Assembly (NCBI GenBank): GCA_003326195.1
Contig: LXQE01000096.1
Coordinates: forward strand, 288,520-352,519
Origin: Nostoc punctiforme NIES-2108
GTDB taxonomy: Bacteria > Cyanobacteriota > Cyanobacteriia > Cyanobacteriales > Nostocaceae
Direction: 5' to 3'
Length of the DNA: 64,000 bases
Below, piece by piece: positions 9,622 to 19,033 of the stretch; positions within the stretch are counted from its first letter, which is position 1; each line of letters starts with the position of its first letter. The translations under genes and the position numbers were made by a program. A model generated the notes under the pieces. It was not told the DNA's origin. It worked only from the letters and a program-made list of their open reading frames with translations, and did not search any database.

Positions 9622-10437
9622 TTACGGTAAACCCCAATATTGAGAGCGTTGCTGGAGCCAACCTTTTTCTAAATAACGAGCGATCGCTTGATTCACATTT
9701 CGTCTAAACTCATCGTACTGCAATCCCTTGGGCATTACTACACATAAGGGTTCAGTTGATAATTTTGTTGGCAGTAGCCGATATTGAGGATATTGTTGCA
9801 CCCAACCGCTGAGAACACTAGCATCTGCGGCAAAAGCTACGGCGGTATTATTTTCTATTCTCTCTCGCGCTTCTTTATAGGAATCTACTCCTACTAACTC
9901 GGCGTTTGGCAGATAGTACCGCACTTGAGCAATGGTACTGGAGTTGTTGAGTACGGCAATCTTTTGTTTTGACAAATCGCTCAACTGCTGTACAGAGGCA
10001 TCTTTTGTAACTAATACAGTGCCATCCAAATAGTAGGGAACACTGAAACTAACTATGCGGGCGCGTGACTCGGTTGCTGTGACTCTAGCGATCGCAAAAT
10101 CAACTTTCTTGTCTAAAATTACAGACAGGCGATCGCGATTCGCTACAGGTTGAAATTTTACAGCTTCGGCTTTACCAACCAAGTCAACTGCCAAATGCTT
10201 GGCTAAGTCAATTTCTAAGCCTTGCAAATTTCCGTTGGCATCTTTAAATCCCAAGGGACGCAAGTTATCTTTAACGGCAACATTTAAATAGCCCCGCTGC
10301 TGAATTTCTGACATTTCGGCAGCAGATGCAGTTAATCCCGTTCCCACTAGAGAAAAGCAAAAAATCCAAAAGATAGTGGCGGATAATACCAGATGTAACC
10401 GAGTAATTGTTTGCCGTCTGTTACATCTGTTATACAT
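9622..10437 (-). CDS. ABC-transporter-type extracellular solute-binding protein (family 3)
   Basis: A 271-residue periplasmic binding protein with a signal peptide in residues ~1-39 (hydrophobic LHLVLSATIFWIFCFSLVGT, cleavage near ASAAEM). The mature part follows the bacterial solute-binding family 3 pattern: RGYLNVAVKDNLRPLGFKDA, LQGLEIDLAKHLAVDL, VKFQPVANRDRLSVI and VDFAIARVTATESRARIVSF, then a C-terminal lobe ending QYWGLP. Members bind polar amino acids or similar small ligands for an ABC importer. No permease or ATPase gene is adjacent, so it may serve a distant transporter or act as a sensor. The ligand is unknown. Confidence 0.85.
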   Translation of the reverse strand: MYNRCNRRQTITRLHLVLSATIFWIFCFSLVGTGLTASAAEMSEIQQRGYLNVAVKDNLRPLGFKDANGNLQGLEIDLAKHLAVDLVGKAEAVKFQPVANRDRLSVILDKKVDFAIARVTATESRARIVSFSVPYYLDGTVLVTKDASVQQLSDLSKQKIAVLNNSSTIAQVRYYLPNAELVGVDSYKEARERIENNTAVAFAADASVLSGWVQQYPQYRLLPTKLSTEPLCVVMPKGLQYDEFRRNVNQAIARYLEKGWLQQRSQYWGLP

Positions 10438-10449
10438 CCCTCACCACCT

Positions 10450-10806
10450 TTATCCTTTAGCTTGAAGTGCCAATTCAGCAACTTTGCCGAAACTAGCTGG
10501 ATCGAGGACTGCCAATTGCGCCAACATCTTGCGATTTAGTTGGATATCAGCTTTTTTCAAGTTACCGATCAACTGGCTGTAACTCAAGCCGTGTTGCCTG
10601 GAAGCAGCGTTGATGCGGGTGATCCAAAGGCGACGAAAATCGCGCTTCTTCTTTTTGCGATCGCGGTAGGCACTCCGTAGTGCCTTCATCACTTGTTGGT
10701 TGGCAGTTCTAAACAGAGTTGAATGGGAACCGCGAAAACCTTTAGCTAGTTTGAGAATTTTATTGCGGCGTTTGCGAGCTACATTACCGCGTTTTACCCG
10801 AGTCAT
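10450..10806 (-). CDS. rplT: 50S ribosomal protein L20
   Basis: A 118-residue basic protein with the standard L20 sequence: [20 protein letters not shown], the long N-terminal helix, [12 protein letters not shown] in the core, and a globular C-terminus. L20 binds 23S rRNA and is needed for early 50S assembly. It lies 19 bases after rpmI on the same strand, the conserved rpmI-rplT order. The gene just downstream (solute-binding protein) starts only 12 bases past its stop and could be partly cotranscribed. Confidence 0.98.
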   Translation of the reverse strand: MTRVKRGNVARKRRNKILKLAKGFRGSHSTLFRTANQQVMKALRSAYRDRKKKKRDFRRLWITRINAASRQHGLSYSQLIGNLKKADIQLNRKMLAQLAVLDPASFGKVAELALQAKG

Positions 10807-10825
10807 AACTTATTTCCTAAAATAC

Positions 10826-11023
10826 TTACAAATATGGGAGCATCAAGCGCACGTTAAGTTCGTCGCGTTCGTGTACAAGCGCACTCTTACGCATACCACG
10901 TTTTTTGTCAGAAGATTTGTGTTCTAAAAGGTGGCTTTTGAACGCTTTGCGACGGACAATTTTACCGCTACCGGTGGCACGGAATCGTTTTGCCGCGGCT
11001 TTACGAGTCTTTAGTTTAGGCAT
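10826..11023 (-). CDS. rpmI: 50S ribosomal protein L35
   Basis: A 65-residue basic protein, [20 protein letters not shown] then [12 protein letters not shown], the complete L35 signature. It is the first gene of the rpmI-rplT operon. infC is not adjacent upstream; a GrpB-family gene is divergent at 11139. An AT-rich TATAAT-like element lies on the minus strand at 11053-11058, about 30 bases upstream of the start, and may be its -10 box, although a clear -35 at good spacing is not evident. Confidence 0.97.
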   Translation of the reverse strand: MPKLKTRKAAAKRFRATGSGKIVRRKAFKSHLLEHKSSDKKRGMRKSALVHERDELNVRLMLPYL

Positions 11024-11138
11024 GGTCTAGCTTTGATTCGACACGATCCATTATTATATACTATTAAAATTGCTATAACTGCAATTAAATAAAGGATTTA
11101 GCCAACGGCGATCACTGTAGATAAACTTAGCTTCACTT

Positions 11139-11678
11139 ATGGATGAGGTCAATATAGTTGAATATGACCCACGTTGGGCAACTTTGTTTACAGAAGAAGC
11201 CGAGCGGATTTGGCAGGCACTAGGCAATGACTTAGTTGTAGAAATTGAACATATTGGTAGTACCGCAGTACCAGGAATGTCAGCCAAACCAGTTATTGAC
11301 ATCATGGTGGGAGTGCGTTCCTTGGTAGATGCAAAATCTGCTATTTTGGCTTTAAAATCTTTGGGATACGTTTATTGGTATGAAGACCCGCGTCCTGGAC
11401 GAATGTTTTTTGTCAAAGGAATGCCACCATACGGAAAGCAACGTACTCATCATGTTCACATAGTCGAGATTGACAGCGAATTTTGGGAGCGCAAGCTATT
11501 TTGCGACTATCTAAGAAAGCATCCTCAAGAAGCGAGACGTTACGAAGTTCTAAAACGCAACTTGGCGGCAAGTTTTCGGAGCGATCGCGAAGCTTATACC
11601 AATGGTAAAAATGACTATATCCGTGCTTTGATGCTCAAAGCACGGAATCAGGATATGGGAAAAAGCCAAAGTCATTGA
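11139..11678 (+). CDS. GrpB family protein (nucleotidyltransferase-like fold)
   Basis: A 179-residue protein starting VNIVEYDPRWATLFTEEAER. It carries the GrpB signature EHIGSTAVPGM-AKPVIDI, followed by a conserved H-H-V-H-I segment (RTHHVHIVEI) and the C-terminal FCDYLRKHPQEARRYEVLKR. GrpB proteins have a nucleotidyltransferase-like fold and are often fused to dephospho-CoA kinase in other bacteria, but their reaction is not established. The ATG at 11139 gives the canonical N-terminus. It is divergent from rpmI. Confidence 0.88.
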   Translation: MDEVNIVEYDPRWATLFTEEAERIWQALGNDLVVEIEHIGSTAVPGMSAKPVIDIMVGVRSLVDAKSAILALKSLGYVYWYEDPRPGRMFFVKGMPPYGKQRTHHVHIVEIDSEFWERKLFCDYLRKHPQEARRYEVLKRNLAASFRSDREAYTNGKNDYIRALMLKARNQDMGKSQSH

Positions 11679-11683
11679 TTTAT

Positions 11684-12406
11684 TTAACTTTTTTCAGTGG
11701 CGTTGGCTTTGGGATCTAAAATTATTTGCGAAGTGGATTTATTCACATGGTAAGTCCAAGATTGCTCTTTAACCTTGACAATCACTTCCCATCCTTCTAC
11801 GGGGTCGTACTGCTGGGTGCAGACTTCGCCAAAGTTGAATTGGCAAAGATTTCCAAAGGTTTTTGGTGTAGTTTGAGTAATTTTTAAATCAGTAATTCCC
11901 ACCCCAGAACGGCTTGAGGCATCGCTCAAAATTGCATCTGCGATCGGCTTCGGCAATGTTTGTGAAGTACTCACTTTGGGATCTAAAATTATTTGCTTTC
12001 CAGATTTATCTACATGGTAAGTCCAGGAATCTTGGCGGACTTTGACAACTACTTCCCAGCCTTCAATGGGGTTGTATTCCCTAGTACAAACTTCTCCAAA
12101 TTTGAACACACAGGGATTACTAAAGGTTTTCGATGTGACTTGGGTAATCTCTAATTTCCGTTTACGTAGACCGGAATTATTGGACGCATTTCGTAAAATC
12201 TTATTAGCGATCGCTTTCGGTAACTCGTTTGCTTGGGATTGGGATACTTGAGTGCCGTCTGGGTAAGGAATAGCACCAGCAGAATTGTTTTCAATGAGTC
12301 CAAATCCACAAGATAGCAAGCTTGTCAACACCAGCGTCAAAAAAATTCCTCTGGGTGACTGGAAGGTACTTTTAATTACGGTAGATGCTTGGGTGATTGA
12401 TTTCAT
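11684..12406 (-). CDS. hypothetical lipoprotein with two tandem ~85-residue repeats
   Basis: Start placed at the ATG at 12406 (240 residues). An open frame continues upstream to 12586, but that part is low-complexity and lacks a ribosome site. The N-terminus has a signal sequence ending LTSLLSCG, a plausible lipobox. The mature protein consists of two homologous halves, each of the form LPKxIAxxIL-(S/N)-(D/N)ASxxSG...ITQxTxKTFxNxCxFxFGEVCT-xxYxPxEGWEVxVKV-xxxSWTYHVxKSxxQIILDPK. Each half has a conserved Cys pair (NPC..EVCT, NLC..EVCT). The pattern suggests a disulfide-stabilised beta domain in the periplasm or outer membrane. Function unknown. Confidence 0.7.
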   Translation of the reverse strand: MKSITQASTVIKSTFQSPRGIFLTLVLTSLLSCGFGLIENNSAGAIPYPDGTQVSQSQANELPKAIANKILRNASNNSGLRKRKLEITQVTSKTFSNPCVFKFGEVCTREYNPIEGWEVVVKVRQDSWTYHVDKSGKQIILDPKVSTSQTLPKPIADAILSDASSRSGVGITDLKITQTTPKTFGNLCQFNFGEVCTQQYDPVEGWEVIVKVKEQSWTYHVNKSTSQIILDPKANATEKS

Positions 12407-12589
12407 ATATAGGTATTGATTGTTAAAAATTGAACAGATAATATTGCAATTGCAATCATAGTTTGTTTGACGTTGCACTCTTAATTCAGTTTCTTTATTA
12501 AAGAGTGGGGGAGGAGGGGAGAAGTTGCAGTAAGTCTTTCCCCCTCTGCCCCTCCGCACCTCTGCCTCTTGTGCCCAATGTCCCATCTC

Positions 12590-15016
12590 TTATACTTGTT
12601 TGCTCATTGCACCTAAATTCATCACACATTCAGGAAATTGGCGTTTTAATGCTGGAAACACCGGACAAGGCGCTTGTTCTTGTAAATTGTCCGGTTTACT
12701 CCAAGTAAAGGGGGCTTTCTGCGCCGCAGACATCCATAACAGAAGCTTTGCTCGTGTCATGGCAACATAGAGTAAACGATACTCTTCAGATGTTTTCAAA
12801 TTTTTTGCCACCTCCCATGCCTGACTAACATCCGGTATGACAGATTCTTCGTGGAGAGTCGCGCGAATTTGGGCGCGTGCTACTTCTGATAAGGTAAAGT
12901 CGCCTAAAAATTGGCTTTGGGGAGGAACCCAAAATCTGCCAGGAATCAAGTTTTCGTGGAGAAAAGGAAGAAACACATAGTCCCAATCTAGCCCTTTAGC
13001 TTTGTGCATAGTGATAATCGTCAGTTGACCGCGACGGGTATAACGTTCTTCCGAATCCTCGGTTTCCACTGGTTCAAACCGTTCGGAACTAACGATTTCA
13101 CTTAAAGCTGAAAGCATTCCCCCCATCGAACTATTGCCAGCTATCTGCTGGTTTACCCGTTCTGCGAGTTTATCAGCAGTTGCCAATTCTGCCTGGTCAT
13201 AATTTAAAGTCAAGGCGAGAAAGGAAATTAGCTGGTAAAGAGGCAATTCTAAACGAGCGCGGAGTAAGCTGCGACACAAGCGGGCAGCTTTTTGTACTGT
13301 TTCTGGCTGGGGTGCTGCTAGGGGGCCAGGATACAAAAACTCTTCTGGAAGACTAGCAAGGGCGTTGAGGTCTTGGGTAGGAATTAATTGGCGCTGTACT
13401 AATGCTTCTAGGGCAGCTTTGAGGTAATCGGGGGAGTGAGGGCGATCGCAAAATTGCAATAATGCCAAAATCTCTTGAGGAACATGGGAACGGCGATCGC
13501 GTTCTCCCACATCATAAAGTGTAATTTTATGCTCTTTGCACAGAGGTGTCAGAGCTTCTGCTAACCATCGTCCTTGACGATTTTCTCGGACTAAAATCGC
13601 TGCACTATTTTTTGTTGGATCTTCACCAAATAACTCAATCACCCTTTGAGATAACAATTCAACGGTGTGAAGAATATCGCGCGGTGTATAAAGTTCTAAT
13701 CCTTGTCCTACGGGTGCGGGGTTGGCGTTAGCTTGCGGATCGCCAACTTCCACAGGGCGAATTGTCTGTAAGCGAAATGGTACTTGTCGGTTATCAGCAG
13801 TCTGTTGTTTGTTGTTAGTTTTGGTTGTTGCTAACCACTGATTATTGATCCATTTGAGGGCAAAGTTAGCGGCTTCAATGATAATTCTAGTACTGCGACC
13901 AGCTCGATCCATCGTTGCCAATCGTTCGATGCGATCGCACTCTTCGCAAAATTGCCGGAAATAAATCGGATCGGCTGGAGTAAAGGTAGAGTTAATCGCC
14001 TGGTTAGGGTCGCCAACTCTGACTAAATTGAGTGGGGAGTACGTAGAGACGCGATTCATCGCGTCTGTATTCATCCCCTCATATTCTCGATTACTTGCCA
14101 AAATTTCTAATAGTTGCGTCTGAAGAGGGCTAGAATCTTGGGCTTCGTCTTCAAAGACGGCGAATATTTGGTTTTGCTCGATGTGACGGGCACTGTCGTT
14201 TTCTAAAACGCGCAGTGCGGCTAAAATCATATCGTCGTAATCTATAAAATCACGCGATCGCATCAAGTTTTGATATTGCTCGTACAATCCCGCTGCTACG
14301 CTCAAAATTGCATATTCGTCTGTGGTTTGTTTACTCCACTCCCGCAACAATTCTGGCGATATCCCAGAACTTTTTGCTTCATGAATTACTGTATTAGCCA
14401 ATTCCGGTAATACTTCTGTTCGCAGCACCGATTGACGACGCAACCTTTCTGTCTCTTCTCCATCAAATTGATGACCTTCTAATAACCGCAAATATACATC
14501 TGGATTATTTACAATCCATTGTTCTACAGCAGTTCTGATAAAGCGGTGACTTTGAGTTGGTGTAATTAATATGACATTTTCTAACTGCAAACCCGACAAA
14601 TCAGAATGACGGTTGGCAATGTTCAACGCTAGACCATGTAGGGTATAGACAAAAAATCCTGTCTGAGGTAGAGATAAATCATCTCGTAAAAATTTACGAA
14701 TCTTCGCTTTAATATTGGCAGCAGCGGAGCGAGTAAAAGTAACGACTACCAACTGACGGCGGGAGGATGAACGCTCATATTGACGGGCGATCGCGATCGC
14801 TGCTGCCGCCGCCATCCCAGTAGATTTGCCTGCACCAGGAACGGCTGAAATAGCCAAAGGCCCAGATTGCCAATCAGCCATTTGCTGCTGTCCAGGGCGG
14901 AGACTGTTGCGGATTGCGAGAATCTTCTCCTGTAAAGAAGGAATAGGCGATCGCTCAGACAATTCTGAGTCAAGTAATTCTTGAACAACAGGAGCAGTAA
15001 ATTTAGAGTCGGACAT
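12590..15016 (-). CDS. UvrD/PcrA-like superfamily 1 DNA helicase
   Basis: An 808-residue 3'-5' helicase-like protein, from the ATG at 15016 (a TTG two codons upstream is less likely). SF1A motifs in order: motif I SAVPGAGKST near residue 60, motif Ia VVTFTRSAAANIKAKI, motif II VFEDEAQDSSPLQ, motif III LVRVGDPNQAI, motif V ITMHKAKGLDWDYVFLP, and motif VI YRLLYVAMTRAKLLLW. These indicate ATP-driven DNA unwinding in repair or recombination. It is more divergent than housekeeping UvrD. Just before motif III a 12-residue stretch (MNTDAMNRVSTY) is encoded by a palindromic genome repeat (14045-14068). Another loop near 13.8 kb (KTNNKQQTADNRQ) is also low-complexity. No obvious partner gene is adjacent. 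Confidence 0.9.
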   Translation of the reverse strand: MSDSKFTAPVVQELLDSELSERSPIPSLQEKILAIRNSLRPGQQQMADWQSGPLAISAVPGAGKSTGMAAAAAIAIARQYERSSSRRQLVVVTFTRSAAANIKAKIRKFLRDDLSLPQTGFFVYTLHGLALNIANRHSDLSGLQLENVILITPTQSHRFIRTAVEQWIVNNPDVYLRLLEGHQFDGEETERLRRQSVLRTEVLPELANTVIHEAKSSGISPELLREWSKQTTDEYAILSVAAGLYEQYQNLMRSRDFIDYDDMILAALRVLENDSARHIEQNQIFAVFEDEAQDSSPLQTQLLEILASNREYEGMNTDAMNRVSTYSPLNLVRVGDPNQAINSTFTPADPIYFRQFCEECDRIERLATMDRAGRSTRIIIEAANFALKWINNQWLATTKTNNKQQTADNRQVPFRLQTIRPVEVGDPQANANPAPVGQGLELYTPRDILHTVELLSQRVIELFGEDPTKNSAAILVRENRQGRWLAEALTPLCKEHKITLYDVGERDRRSHVPQEILALLQFCDRPHSPDYLKAALEALVQRQLIPTQDLNALASLPEEFLYPGPLAAPQPETVQKAARLCRSLLRARLELPLYQLISFLALTLNYDQAELATADKLAERVNQQIAGNSSMGGMLSALSEIVSSERFEPVETEDSEERYTRRGQLTIITMHKAKGLDWDYVFLPFLHENLIPGRFWVPPQSQFLGDFTLSEVARAQIRATLHEESVIPDVSQAWEVAKNLKTSEEYRLLYVAMTRAKLLLWMSAAQKAPFTWSKPDNLQEQAPCPVFPALKRQFPECVMNLGAMSKQV
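14045..14068. repeat. palindromic GACGCGATNNATCGCGTC repeat inside the helicase gene
   Basis: The 9-bp arms AGACGCGAT (14047-14055) and ATCGCGTCT (14058-14066) flank two bases. The same core forms a 28-bp perfect palindrome in the intergenic region at 19805-19832. Here it is translated in frame on the minus strand as part of MNTDAMNRVST. Confidence 0.8.
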
Positions 15017-15236
15017 TATCAAATTATATATTTTAAATAGATATTGAATTTAATTCCCAAACCACAGATATGAATAATTTTTGGTGATTCTTAATCCCAA
15101 ATTATTAAATAAATTACTCCCCTCTTCTTGCCCTAATTATTCTAGGACACAAGCTATATCAAAAATATTATGTCAATCCCCTGACTGAAGATATAACGCT
15201 TGGTTGATTTGTTCAGTTAGGGGATTGTTAACAAAG

Positions 15237-16010
15237 TTAGACTAGTTCTTTGATACTTTGCCGTTCATCCGCAGTTGATTCACTAAAGATCGCTACGTAC
15301 AACCATCCTGCTAAAATAGCCCCCAAGATTGGAGCTATCCAGAACAGCCAGACTTGTGAAAACAGTTGTACACCCGCAAATAGAGCAACTCCAGTACTAC
15401 GGGCAGGATTAACCGAGGTATTGGTTACAGGAATGCTAATCAGGTGAATTAAAGTGAGTCCAAAACCAATTGCCAGCGGTGCAAATCCTTTAGGAACACG
15501 ACTATCAGTCACACCCAGAATAATCAGCAGAAACATGAAAGTCATTACAACTTCACTAATGAAGCAAGCAAACAGTGTGTAACCACCTGGAGAATGAGTA
15601 CCGTAACCGTTGGTAGCCAGTGGATTGGAGCCAGTCAGGGTAAATCCAGTTTTGCCGCTAGCAATCAGGTAGATAATGCCCGCACCAACAACTGCACCGA
15701 TTACTTGAGAGGCGATATAAGGTAGTAAGTCAGATCCCGGAAAGCGCTTACCTGCCCACAGTCCAAAGGAAACAGCTGGATTGAAATGACCACCAGAAAT
15801 ATGACCAAAAGCATAAGCCCCTGTGAGGACAGTAAGCCCGAATGCCAAAGATACACCTACTAATCCAATACCCAATGGAAAAGAAGTATTCTCGCTGATT
15901 TTTGCAGCATCTGCTGTGTAGGCTGCGGCTAAAACAGCACTACCACAGCCACCTAAAACAAGCCAAAATGTGCCGATCAATTCTGCCAAACAACGTTTTG
16001 TGAGAGACAT
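15237..16010 (-). CDS. aqpZ: aquaporin Z-type water channel
   Basis: A 257-residue MIP-family protein with six membrane helices. The two half-helix signatures are [11 protein letters not shown] and [14 protein letters not shown], both with the NPA box. The start [21 protein letters not shown] and the arginine after the second NPA (NPARS) are typical of water-selective AqpZ. It mediates osmotic water flow across the plasma membrane. The C-terminal tail ([13 protein letters not shown]) is short and cytoplasmic. The gene is monocistronic, with a long AT-rich upstream region (16011-16240) for its promoter. Confidence 0.95.
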   Translation of the reverse strand: MSLTKRCLAELIGTFWLVLGGCGSAVLAAAYTADAAKISENTSFPLGIGLVGVSLAFGLTVLTGAYAFGHISGGHFNPAVSFGLWAGKRFPGSDLLPYIASQVIGAVVGAGIIYLIASGKTGFTLTGSNPLATNGYGTHSPGGYTLFACFISEVVMTFMFLLIILGVTDSRVPKGFAPLAIGFGLTLIHLISIPVTNTSVNPARSTGVALFAGVQLFSQVWLFWIAPILGAILAGWLYVAIFSESTADERQSIKELV

Positions 16011-16608
16011 TTTTGGAAAATTCCTTGTTCCACTACATAATGAGTAATAGTTACGTTACACAATGTTTAAGTCATTGCTGTCAACAGAAAATCTATTGCC
16101 TTTTTTTTGTGATGAAACTAAATTGAAAAAAATAGGGATTTTTTTCTCAATAGTTAATTGTGGTGATAAGATATGAAAATACAGGAAAAGTTGAAATAAC
16201 AGAAAAAACACTTAATTTCTTAATAATTTTGCTCTCATATTGAAGAAGAAGTCAGAAGTCAGAATTCAGGAGTCAGAATCAACACGTGACGCTCGTTCGC
16301 CCTTGGCGTCTCCCCTTGGGAGAATACTCGCTACCGCTTCTCTGCGAGACGCACTCGCGTTCGTTTGTGTAGCCGCGATTTCTAATCGCCTGGTATATTT
16401 GCTTAAATTACGTAACTTGCTTATTTAGTAATCGTATCAAGGCAAACCCAACAAATCACCAAAAAGGTTGGGTTTAGTTGTTCAACCCAACCTATGATTT
16501 TCCTTAACTCAACCGTATTGAGATTTTTGCTCCAGTTAGTTTAATTTTCAACACTCCCACACCTAAAAGTGTGGGAATGTTACGCAGTTAGCTCGTCTAA
16601 AATTGAAT
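16011..16608. other. intergenic region, repeats and hairpins
   Basis: About 600 bp. From 16011 to 16240 it is AT-rich promoter-type DNA for aqpZ. From about 16288 to 16392 is a composite of palindromic repeats (GCCCTTGGCGTCTCCCCTTG; CTTCTCTGCGAGACGCACTC; AGCCGCGATTTCTAATCGCC). A perfect 9-bp inverted repeat AAACCCAAC/GTTGGGTTT spans 16444-16475. A terminator hairpin at 16550 follows. A 62-codon ORF over the repeats is not considered a gene. Confidence 0.6.
16550..16581 (-). terminator. hairpin downstream of raf1
   Basis: AACACTCCCACAC (16550-16562) pairs with GTGTGGGAATGTT (16569-16581), a 13-bp stem with one mismatch and a 6-base loop, about 27 bases past the raf1 stop. The downstream flank is only weakly T-rich. 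Confidence 0.5.
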
Positions 16609-17697
16609 TTATTCGTCAATCTGCCATGAATCTTTAGTTAATTCTTCATCCAGAATTTTCTTAGGACGAACAATGATAATAATTTGTCCTAGTAGAGGAA
16701 TTTCTGGCTCAGTTTCAAACCATTGAAAATCTAATTCACCACCATTTTCAACGACAAAATAGCTGGAGGCATCCCATTCTCGTTGGGCACGATCTATGAC
16801 AACTACGACTGGCCCTATTTGGCTTTGGGTTTGGATGGGGAAGCGATCGCTATTCGCTAAAATTACTACTGGATCTTCTGCCGCCAATAGCACTTGCCAA
16901 CCTGGTAAGGGTATCCAAGCTTGTTCTCCAGAAAACTTGACCATCCGAAATGGTTCGATTTCTGTCAGTATGGGCACAGCTTGCAAGTCTTGGCGTGATA
17001 ATGGCAACTCGCCTACTACGGGCAAAATTCGGGGTAACTGTTCTTCAAATTCCAGGCGGTAAAACGGTAAGATTGGCGCTGGACGCTGGGGAACGGTAGT
17101 AAAATCAGTTAGTAACTGTTCGATTTTTTGCCTTGCACCTGGCGTATGAGCAAAACGCAAACCTTTGGCGATTAGGCGCGATCGCTGTTGTAAATCTGCA
17201 TTTTGGCGTGCCAGTTTCCAAACTTGATGAGCAACAGCATCCCCAGGATGGGCAGAAAACCCTTCTGGTAAAGTGCGGAAATAGGAGAACTCTTTAAGTG
17301 CTTTTGCTATATCCCGTGCCTCATCAGCATCAACATTGTGGACGAAGATTAGTTCGGCGGCAGCGGCGCGTTCTTCTTGAGTAAGTAAACGTAGCTCGTA
17401 CAAAACATCGCTGCCGCGTGTAGTATAGTGCGATTGCGTTTCTGCCGATACTCCAAACTTTTCCAAAGAATTGTAAACTTGAGAACCAACAACCACCTGG
17501 TTTTGTTGAATCGGCTCAAATCCAGTCGCCTCAAAAATTTCTTGGGGGTTGTAACCGATTTTTAGCAACGAGGCGATCGCGGTTCCCCATTCCACCCAGT
17601 TGCCTTGTTTTTGCCTCAGTCTTCGCAGTAACTCTTGTGCTACATCATTGTTAGCATTATCTTCGGGATTCTGAGTGTTGGGTGGTAAATCAGTCAT
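16609..17697 (-). CDS. raf1: RuBisCO accumulation factor 1
   Basis: A 362-residue cytoplasmic protein with the two-domain layout of Raf1. An N-terminal alpha domain (LRRLRQKQGNWVEWGTAIAS, IFEATGFEPIQQNQVVVGSQVY) is followed by the helical segment ending FSYFRTLPEGFSAHPGDAVA. A C-terminal beta domain follows from about residue 210 (LPFYRLEFEEQLPRILPVVG, PGWQVLLAAEDPVV). Raf1 is a dimeric chaperone that binds folded RbcL and promotes assembly of the RbcL8 core before RbcS joins. The length and conserved tracts match cyanobacterial Raf1. The rbc genes are not in the window. The start at 17697 is an ATG with no better alternative. Confidence 0.9.
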   Translation of the reverse strand: MTDLPPNTQNPEDNANNDVAQELLRRLRQKQGNWVEWGTAIASLLKIGYNPQEIFEATGFEPIQQNQVVVGSQVYNSLEKFGVSAETQSHYTTRGSDVLYELRLLTQEERAAAAELIFVHNVDADEARDIAKALKEFSYFRTLPEGFSAHPGDAVAHQVWKLARQNADLQQRSRLIAKGLRFAHTPGARQKIEQLLTDFTTVPQRPAPILPFYRLEFEEQLPRILPVVGELPLSRQDLQAVPILTEIEPFRMVKFSGEQAWIPLPGWQVLLAAEDPVVILANSDRFPIQTQSQIGPVVVVIDRAQREWDASSYFVVENGGELDFQWFETEPEIPLLGQIIIIVRPKKILDEELTKDSWQIDE

Positions 17698-18006
17698 AAT
17701 CGGAGTGCAAGCTTCAACTTGAGAGGTTAATTAACACCTCATGAGCAAGTATTATTCTAATCTATACCCAGACCTACACCTCATCCACGATCAAAACTGC
17801 CATAGTTTTGCTGATTTAGTTAGTTTTTCTGGTGGAACATTTTTTAATTCAGATATTTGGGCAGATAAATTTCCTCTGTAGCGCTCACTATTCGCGTTCT
17901 AAAATATGCAAAATAACTCCGTATAAACCCTTGGCGATTTTCGGCTATTCTCAACTAAACTTGGTATGGAATATAACAAGAGAGTAAATATTTAAAGGAA
18001 AATCTT
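17698..18006. other. intergenic region, 309 bp
   Basis: Divergent spacer between raf1 and the response-regulator gene. It contains a short dyad near 17720-17740 (GAGGTTAATTAACACCTC). A good ribosome site (AAAGGAAAATCTT) lies just before 18007. No gene seen. Confidence 0.5.
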
Positions 18007-18951
18007 ATGGATAAACCTAATCTCGAAATTGATAAAGTCCAATCTCAAGTTATGACTCTCGAACGACCAAAAAAGCTGAAAATACTGGTAGTTGACGATG
18101 AGCCAGATAATCTCGATTTACTTTATCGCACATTTCGACGCGACTTTAATGTTCTGAAAGCTGATAGTGGGGTGAATGCTCTACAAGTTTTGGCAACAGA
18201 AGGGGAGGTAGCGGTGATTATCTCCGATCAACGGATGCCAGAAATGAAAGGGACTGAATTTCTCAGCAAGACTGTACCTCAGTTTCCCGACACAGTAAGA
18301 ATAATTCTCACTGGATTTACTGATATAGAAGACTTGGTAGAAGCAATTAATGCCGGACAAGTTTACAAATATATCACCAAGCCTTGGGACCCAGGGGAAC
18401 TGAAGGCAGTGGTGCAAAGAGCAGCCGAAACCTACGACTTGCTCAAGCAACGTACAGAAGAATTACGCCGTGCTCATGCTCAAATGGCGCTGCTGAGTGT
18501 TTTGGTACAGGTAACTCAAGCCGCTTCTAGCTTAGAAGAAACCCTCGCTCCCATTGCTAGAGCTGTGAGTGAAACTTTTGGGGCAGACGGCTGTATCTTA
18601 CAACTTACCGATGGAAATACTCTGGTTGCAACTCAAGGAACTTACAGCGACACAGGTACAATAGAAAATTGGCTATCTCTTGACCCACTAACCAGGGAAG
18701 CGATCGCCACGGGAGAAATGCAACTTTCCTTAAATGTACTTAAAGACACTAAATTAGTTGATGCGATTCACTACCAAAATACTGGTGTGCAAGCACATTT
18801 AGTGATCCCAATTAGCTACCGTAATCAACTTTTGGGTGTATTGTCGCTACAGTGGAAACAACCTTGCACTTTGCGAGAAGATGAATTGGTGCTAATTAAT
18901 TTATCAGCACAACTGGTGGCGATCGCTCTGACTAGTAGTCACTCTCATTAA
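18007..18951 (+). CDS. response regulator with C-terminal GAF domain
   Basis: A 314-residue two-domain protein. Residues ~23-140 form a receiver domain with acidic pocket D30/D31, phospho-acceptor Asp74 (VIISDQRMPEM), Thr102 and Lys125 (YITKPWDPGELK). A short coiled coil (LLKQRTEELRRAHAQMALLS) leads to a GAF domain at residues ~165-308. There is no DNA-binding or GGDEF/EAL output, so it probably acts through protein contact or ligand sensing, as in the RpfG-like receiver class lacking HD-GYP. No kinase is adjacent. The ATG follows AAAGGA at good spacing. Confidence 0.88.
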   Translation: MDKPNLEIDKVQSQVMTLERPKKLKILVVDDEPDNLDLLYRTFRRDFNVLKADSGVNALQVLATEGEVAVIISDQRMPEMKGTEFLSKTVPQFPDTVRIILTGFTDIEDLVEAINAGQVYKYITKPWDPGELKAVVQRAAETYDLLKQRTEELRRAHAQMALLSVLVQVTQAASSLEETLAPIARAVSETFGADGCILQLTDGNTLVATQGTYSDTGTIENWLSLDPLTREAIATGEMQLSLNVLKDTKLVDAIHYQNTGVQAHLVIPISYRNQLLGVLSLQWKQPCTLREDELVLINLSAQLVAIALTSSHSH

Positions 18952-18960
18952 GGTATTGTG

Positions 18961-19033
18961 TAGTTGTCATTAGTCATTTGTCCTTTATCCTTGGCAAATG
19001 ACGAATGACTAATGACCAATGACTTATTGACCA
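18961..19033. repeat. heptamer STRR spacer before menG
   Basis: Heptamers related to those at 9577 in both orientations: GTCATTAGTCATTTGTCC on the left, and AATGACGAATGACTAATGAC then CAATGACTT on the right. Together they form an imperfect dyad. The last unit runs into the menG start codon (CCAATGACTAACG). Confidence 0.75.

Noticed and set aside
16240..16428. 62-codon ORF upstream of aqpZ
   Set aside because: Composed of palindromic repeat DNA; no ribosome site.
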